Source: Thiomonas sp. (lineage in GTDB: Bacteria > Pseudomonadota > Gammaproteobacteria > Burkholderiales > Burkholderiaceae_C). Taken from it: a DNA stretch of 8,338 nucleotides. The stretch lies in contig DAIDHU010000083.1 in NCBI GenBank assembly GCA_027451915.1, positions 1-8,338 of the forward strand, written 5' to 3'. The notes under the pieces are model-generated. The model had not been told where the DNA came from. It searched no databases and saw only the letters and a program-made list of their open reading frames with translations. The number at the start of each line of letters is the position of its first letter. Position 1 is the stretch's first letter. Shown one piece after another: positions 5,526 through 8,338 of this stretch. The position numbers and the translations under genes are program-made.

Positions 5526-6347
5526 ATGAGCAAGCAACTTCAGAGCATCATCGACCAGGCCTGGGAAAAGCGCACCGAATACGGGCCCCAGTCGGCGCCC
5601 AGCGAACTGCGCGACGCCGTCTCGCAGGTGCTGGCCGAACTCAATGCCGGGCGCATGCGCGTGGCCGAGAAAATCGACGGCGAGTGGGTCACGCACCAGT
5701 GGGTCAAGAAGGCCGTGCTGCTGAGTTTCCGCATGACCGACAACGAGATGATGCGTGCCGGCGACCTGCATTTCTTCGACAAGGTGGAAACCAAGTTCAG
5801 CCGCCTGGGCGAGGACGAGATGCGCGCCACCGGCGTGCGCGTGGTGCCTCCGGCGGTGGCGCGCCACGGCGCCTACCTGGCGCCGGGGGTGGTGCTGATG
5901 CCCTCCTACGTGAACATCGGCGCCTACGTGGGCGAGGGCACGATGGTCGACACCTGGGCCACCGTGGGCTCCTGCGCGCAGATCGGGCGCAACGTGCACC
6001 TGTCGGGCGGCGTGGGCATCGGCGGCGTGCTCGAGCCCATCCAGGCCAACCCGACCATCATCGGGGACAACTGCTTCATCGGCGCGCGCTCCGAAATCGT
6101 CGAGGGCGTGATCGTCGAGGACAATTGCGTGATCTCGATGGGGGTCTACATCGGAAAGTCCACCAAGATCTACGACCGCGCCAGCGGCGAGGTGATGTAC
6201 GGCCGCGTGCCCGAGGGCTCGGTGGTGGTGTCGGGCAACCTGCCCAGCGCCGACGGCCGCTACAGCCTGTACTGCGCGGTGATCGTCAAGCGCGTGGACG
6301 CGCAGACCCGGGCGAAGACCGCGATCAACGAACTGCTGCGCGACTGA
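5526..6347 (+). CDS. dapD: Tetrahydrodipicolinate N-succinyltransferase
   Basis: DapD transfers succinyl from succinyl-CoA to 2,3,4,5-tetrahydrodipicolinate, opening the ring and committing carbon to the succinylase branch. The product is 273 residues, the normal DapD length. It has an alpha-helical N-terminal domain (about 1-100, including WEKRTEYGP and VKKAVLLSFR) and then a left-handed beta-helix of imperfect hexapeptide repeats (about 105-235: PSYVNIGAYVGEGTMVDTWATVG and similar), ending in the conserved VVSGNLPS and a C-terminal tail. Asp142 (MVDTW) and Glu190 (SEIVEG) fall one position from the acidic residues I recall as important in the family. ATG 5526 fits the family start. The same frame stays open upstream through dapC, but that extension is a frame shadow. 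No clear Shine-Dalgarno is visible in the 23-base gap after dapC. The active enzyme is a trimer. Confidence 0.96.
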   Translation: MSKQLQSIIDQAWEKRTEYGPQSAPSELRDAVSQVLAELNAGRMRVAEKIDGEWVTHQWVKKAVLLSFRMTDNEMMRAGDLHFFDKVETKFSRLGEDEMRATGVRVVPPAVARHGAYLAPGVVLMPSYVNIGAYVGEGTMVDTWATVGSCAQIGRNVHLSGGVGIGGVLEPIQANPTIIGDNCFIGARSEIVEGVIVEDNCVISMGVYIGKSTKIYDRASGEVMYGRVPEGSVVVSGNLPSADGRYSLYCAVIVKRVDAQTRAKTAINELLRD

Positions 6348-6393
6348 GTCGCGGCGTCCCGCAAGCGCAAACCCCACCCGGCGGAGGATCCCG

Positions 6394-7539
6394 ATGTCCA
6401 CCATGGAACGGCTGCTGCAGTTGATGGCCGAGAAAAAGGCCTCGGACCTGTACGTCAGCGCCAACGCGCCCATCCAGATCCGCATCAACGGCCAATCGGT
6501 GCCGATCAATCGTCAGGTCATCGCGGCGCAGGACCCCGCCAAGCTGCTGGGAGAGATCATCGATGAGCCGCGCATGCGCGAGCTGCACGAGCGCGGGGAG
6601 CTCAACCTGGCCGTCGCGCGCGAGGGGCTGGGCAGTTTCCGGGTCAGCGCCTTCCTGCAGCGCGGCACCGTGGCCGTGGTGGTGCGCTACATCCCCGGCG
6701 ACATTCCCGCGCTGGACAGCCTGAACCTGCCGCCGGTGCTGGCCGACCTGGTCAAGCAGCGCCACGGGCTGATCCTGGTGGTGGGCTCCACGGGCTCGGG
6801 CAAGAGCACCACGCTGGCCTCCATGCTCGACCACCGCAACCAGCAGATGAGCGGGCACATCCTCACGCTGGAGGAGCCGATCGAGTATCTGTTCCGCAAC
6901 CGCCGATCCATCGTCAACCAGCGCGAGATCGGCATCGACGCGCGCGATCTGGCGATCGGCCTGAAGAACGCGCTGCGCCAGGCCCCCGACTGCATCATGA
7001 TCGGCGAGATCCGCGACCGCGACACCATGGCCGCGGCGCTGAGCTATGCCTTGTCGGGGCACCTGTGCCTGGCCACGCTGCACGCCTCCAACAGCCACCA
7101 GGCCCTCAACCGCATTCTCGGCCTGTTCCCGCTGGACATGCGCCCCGCGCTGCTCTCGGACCTGTCCGCCGGACTGCGCGCGGTGATCTCGCAGCGCCTG
7201 CTGCCGGCGCAGGCCGGCGGGCGCATCCCGGCCGTCGAGGTGCTGCTGAACACCCAGCTGATTCGCGAGCTCATCATCAAGGGCGACCTCGGCGGGGTGC
7301 GCGAGGCGATGGAGAAGTCCATGGCCGAGGGCTCGCAGAGCTTCGAGCAATGTCTGGCCGAGATGGTGCGCGACGGGCGCGTGGCGCGCGAGGAAGCGCT
7401 GGCGGCCGCCGATTCTCCCACCAACCTGCTGTGGCGCCTGCAGAACGACTTCTCCGCCCGGCCGCCGGCGCAGGCCGCCGCGTCCGAAGCCGACGAACCC
7501 TCCTTCCGCGACATCTCGCTCGACCTCGAAGGGCAGTGA
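6394..7539 (+). CDS. pilU: PilT/PilU-family type IVa pilus retraction ATPase, PilU type
   Basis: The product is a cytoplasmic secretion-type AAA-like ATPase of 381 residues, longer than typical PilT (about 345) and close to PilU. The N-terminal domain (1-~100) is followed by Walker A GSTGSGKST (131-139, Lys137), the Asp box TLEEPIEY (158-165), Walker B-like CIMIGEIRD (200-208, Glu205) and the His box LATLHASN with His230. PilU assists PilT in depolymerising the pilus as a hexamer at the pilus base. ATG 6394 is supported by GGAGG (6383-6387) six bases upstream. The tail after residue 350 is Ala/Pro- then Asp/Glu-rich, ending ISLDLEGQ. The Asp box reads EEP where I would expect EDP. The gene starts 46 bases after dapD and stops eight bases before dapE, so it is likely cotranscribed with the dap genes, though its own good ribosome site would allow independent dosage. 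No pilT lies beside it in the window. Confidence 0.85.
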   Translation: MSTMERLLQLMAEKKASDLYVSANAPIQIRINGQSVPINRQVIAAQDPAKLLGEIIDEPRMRELHERGELNLAVAREGLGSFRVSAFLQRGTVAVVVRYIPGDIPALDSLNLPPVLADLVKQRHGLILVVGSTGSGKSTTLASMLDHRNQQMSGHILTLEEPIEYLFRNRRSIVNQREIGIDARDLAIGLKNALRQAPDCIMIGEIRDRDTMAAALSYALSGHLCLATLHASNSHQALNRILGLFPLDMRPALLSDLSAGLRAVISQRLLPAQAGGRIPAVEVLLNTQLIRELIIKGDLGGVREAMEKSMAEGSQSFEQCLAEMVRDGRVAREEALAAADSPTNLLWRLQNDFSARPPAQAAASEADEPSFRDISLDLEGQ

Positions 7540-7547
7540 CTTCACCC

Positions 7548-8338
7548 ATGCCATCCCCAAGCCCCGCGCCCGCGCCGACCCCGACGCTGGACCTGGTACG
7601 CGAACTCATCCGCCGCCCCTCGGTGAGCCCGGCCGACGCCGGCTGCCAGGAGCTGCTCGCCGCGCGCCTGCGCGCCTGCGGTTTCGCCTGCGAGACCATC
7701 GCCAGCGGACCCGATGACTGGCGGGTCGACAACCTGTGGGCATTGCGCCCCGGCAGCGCCGGCGCCGACTCCCCGGTGCTGGTGTTCGCCGGGCACACCG
7801 ACGTGGTTCCCACCGGCCCGCTGAGCGCCTGGAGCAGCGATCCCTTCGAGCCCAGCGTGCGCGACGGGCGTCTGTACGGGCGCGGCGCGGCGGACATGAA
7901 AAGCTCGCTGGCGGCCATGGTGGTGGCCGTGGAGCAGTTCCTGCAGGCCCATCCGCGGCCGCGCGCCTCGATCGCCTTCCTGCTCACCAGCGACGAGGAG
8001 GGCCCGGCGCGCGACGGTACGGTCAAGGTGTGCGAGGAACTGCGTCGCCGCGGCCAGCGTCTGGACTGGTGCATCGTCGGCGAGCCGACCAGCACCGGGA
8101 CCCTGGGCGACGTGATCAAGAACGGGCGCCGGGGCTCGCTGTCGGGCAAGCTCACCGTGCACGGAGTGCAGGGCCATGTCGCCTATCCGCAGCTTGCGCG
8201 AAACCCCGTGCATCTGCTGGCGCCGGCGCTGGCCGAACTCGCCACCACGGTCTGGGATGATGGCGACGGGCATTTCCCGCCCACCACCTGGCAGGTGTCC
8301 AACATCCATGCCGGCACCGGCGCGAGCAACGTGATCCC
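7548..8338 (+). CDS. dapE: Succinyl-diaminopimelate desuccinylase, N-terminal part (3' end outside window)
   Basis: The frame is open from ATG 7548 to the right edge (263 codons of an expected ~380) without a stop. DapE is a di-zinc M20-family peptidase that hydrolyses N-succinyl-LL-diaminopimelate to LL-diaminopimelate plus succinate. Visible metal-site motifs are FAGHTDVVP (His83), GRGAADMK (Asp116, the bridging ligand), TSDEEGP (Glu150 catalytic base, Glu151 ligand) and GEPTS (Glu179). The lid/dimerisation region begins at NGRRGSLSGKLTVHGVQGHVAYP. The last zinc histidine lies beyond the window. The start is eight bases after the pilU stop with no strong Shine-Dalgarno, so translation is probably coupled. 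The first ~13 residues (MPSPSPAPAPTPT) are a Pro/Ala/Ser-rich extension before the usual TLDLVRELIRRPSVSP start; a slightly later start is possible, but no in-frame ATG or GTG is nearby. Confidence 0.93.
   Translation, partial: MPSPSPAPAPTPTLDLVRELIRRPSVSPADAGCQELLAARLRACGFACETIASGPDDWRVDNLWALRPGSAGADSPVLVFAGHTDVVPTGPLSAWSSDPFEPSVRDGRLYGRGAADMKSSLAAMVVAVEQFLQAHPRPRASIAFLLTSDEEGPARDGTVKVCEELRRRGQRLDWCIVGEPTSTGTLGDVIKNGRRGSLSGKLTVHGVQGHVAYPQLARNPVHLLAPALAELATTVWDDGDGHFPPTTWQVSNIHAGTGASNVI

Noticed and set aside
5349..6509. 386-codon minus-strand frame across dapD
   Set aside because: It has a His/Asp/Ala/Gly-rich translation typical of antisense reading and no domain.
6325..7560. 411-codon minus-strand frame across the pilU-type gene
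   Set aside because: It is antisense to a gene with intact Walker A, Walker B and His-box motifs. The translation shows no motifs of its own.
7277..8309. Minus-strand frames of 292 and 255 codons across dapE
   Set aside because: Both are antisense to the partial dapE gene, whose metal-binding motifs are clear on the + strand.

Overview
The window is high-GC chromosomal DNA whose gene content points to a beta- or gammaproteobacterium. The evidence is the succinylase-branch lysine/diaminopimelate genes (dapC, dapD, dapE), a type IVa pilus PilU-type ATPase, a group IV-like sigma factor with an overlapping membrane anti-sigma candidate and a DUF3106-type protein, and a fold-type I Orn/Lys/Arg decarboxylase. 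The sequence does not settle the genus. I see no mobile element, tRNA, rRNA or CRISPR array.

Layout. Positions 1-393 hold the C-terminal 130 codons of an Orn/Lys/Arg decarboxylase that enters from the left. A 248-base gap follows, with several inverted repeats and the most AT-rich stretch of the left half. Next, on the + strand, is a 713-residue predicted lipoprotein (642-2783). It has a signal peptide with a lipobox, four tandem ~83-residue cysteine-paired repeats, and a seven-bladed beta-propeller. It converges, across a GC-rich hairpin, on a three-gene minus-strand operon: sigma factor (4150-3524), anti-sigma candidate (3534-3073) and small secreted DUF3106-like protein (3089-2832). Each gene overlaps the next by 11 or 17 bases. 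A divergent intergenic region (4151-4314) separates this operon from a + strand cluster of dapC, dapD, pilU and the first 263 codons of dapE, which runs off the right edge.

How the genes fit together. DapD succinylates tetrahydrodipicolinate, DapC transaminates the product, and DapE removes the succinyl group to give LL-diaminopimelate, the precursor of lysine and of the peptidoglycan cross-link. PilU, a pilus-retraction ATPase, sits inside this pathway cluster and is metabolically unrelated. The sigma/anti-sigma/DUF3106 set looks like an envelope-sensing regulatory unit. The lipoprotein's role is unknown.

The points most worth a second look are the repeat-plus-propeller lipoprotein and its structured leader, the pilU insertion in the dap cluster, and the compact dapC control region, which has a palindrome, a 15-codon upstream ORF with a good Shine-Dalgarno, and a TAGAAT box very close to a non-ATG start. 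I found no clear evidence of an entirely new system; most of the window is recognisable housekeeping and regulatory gene content.
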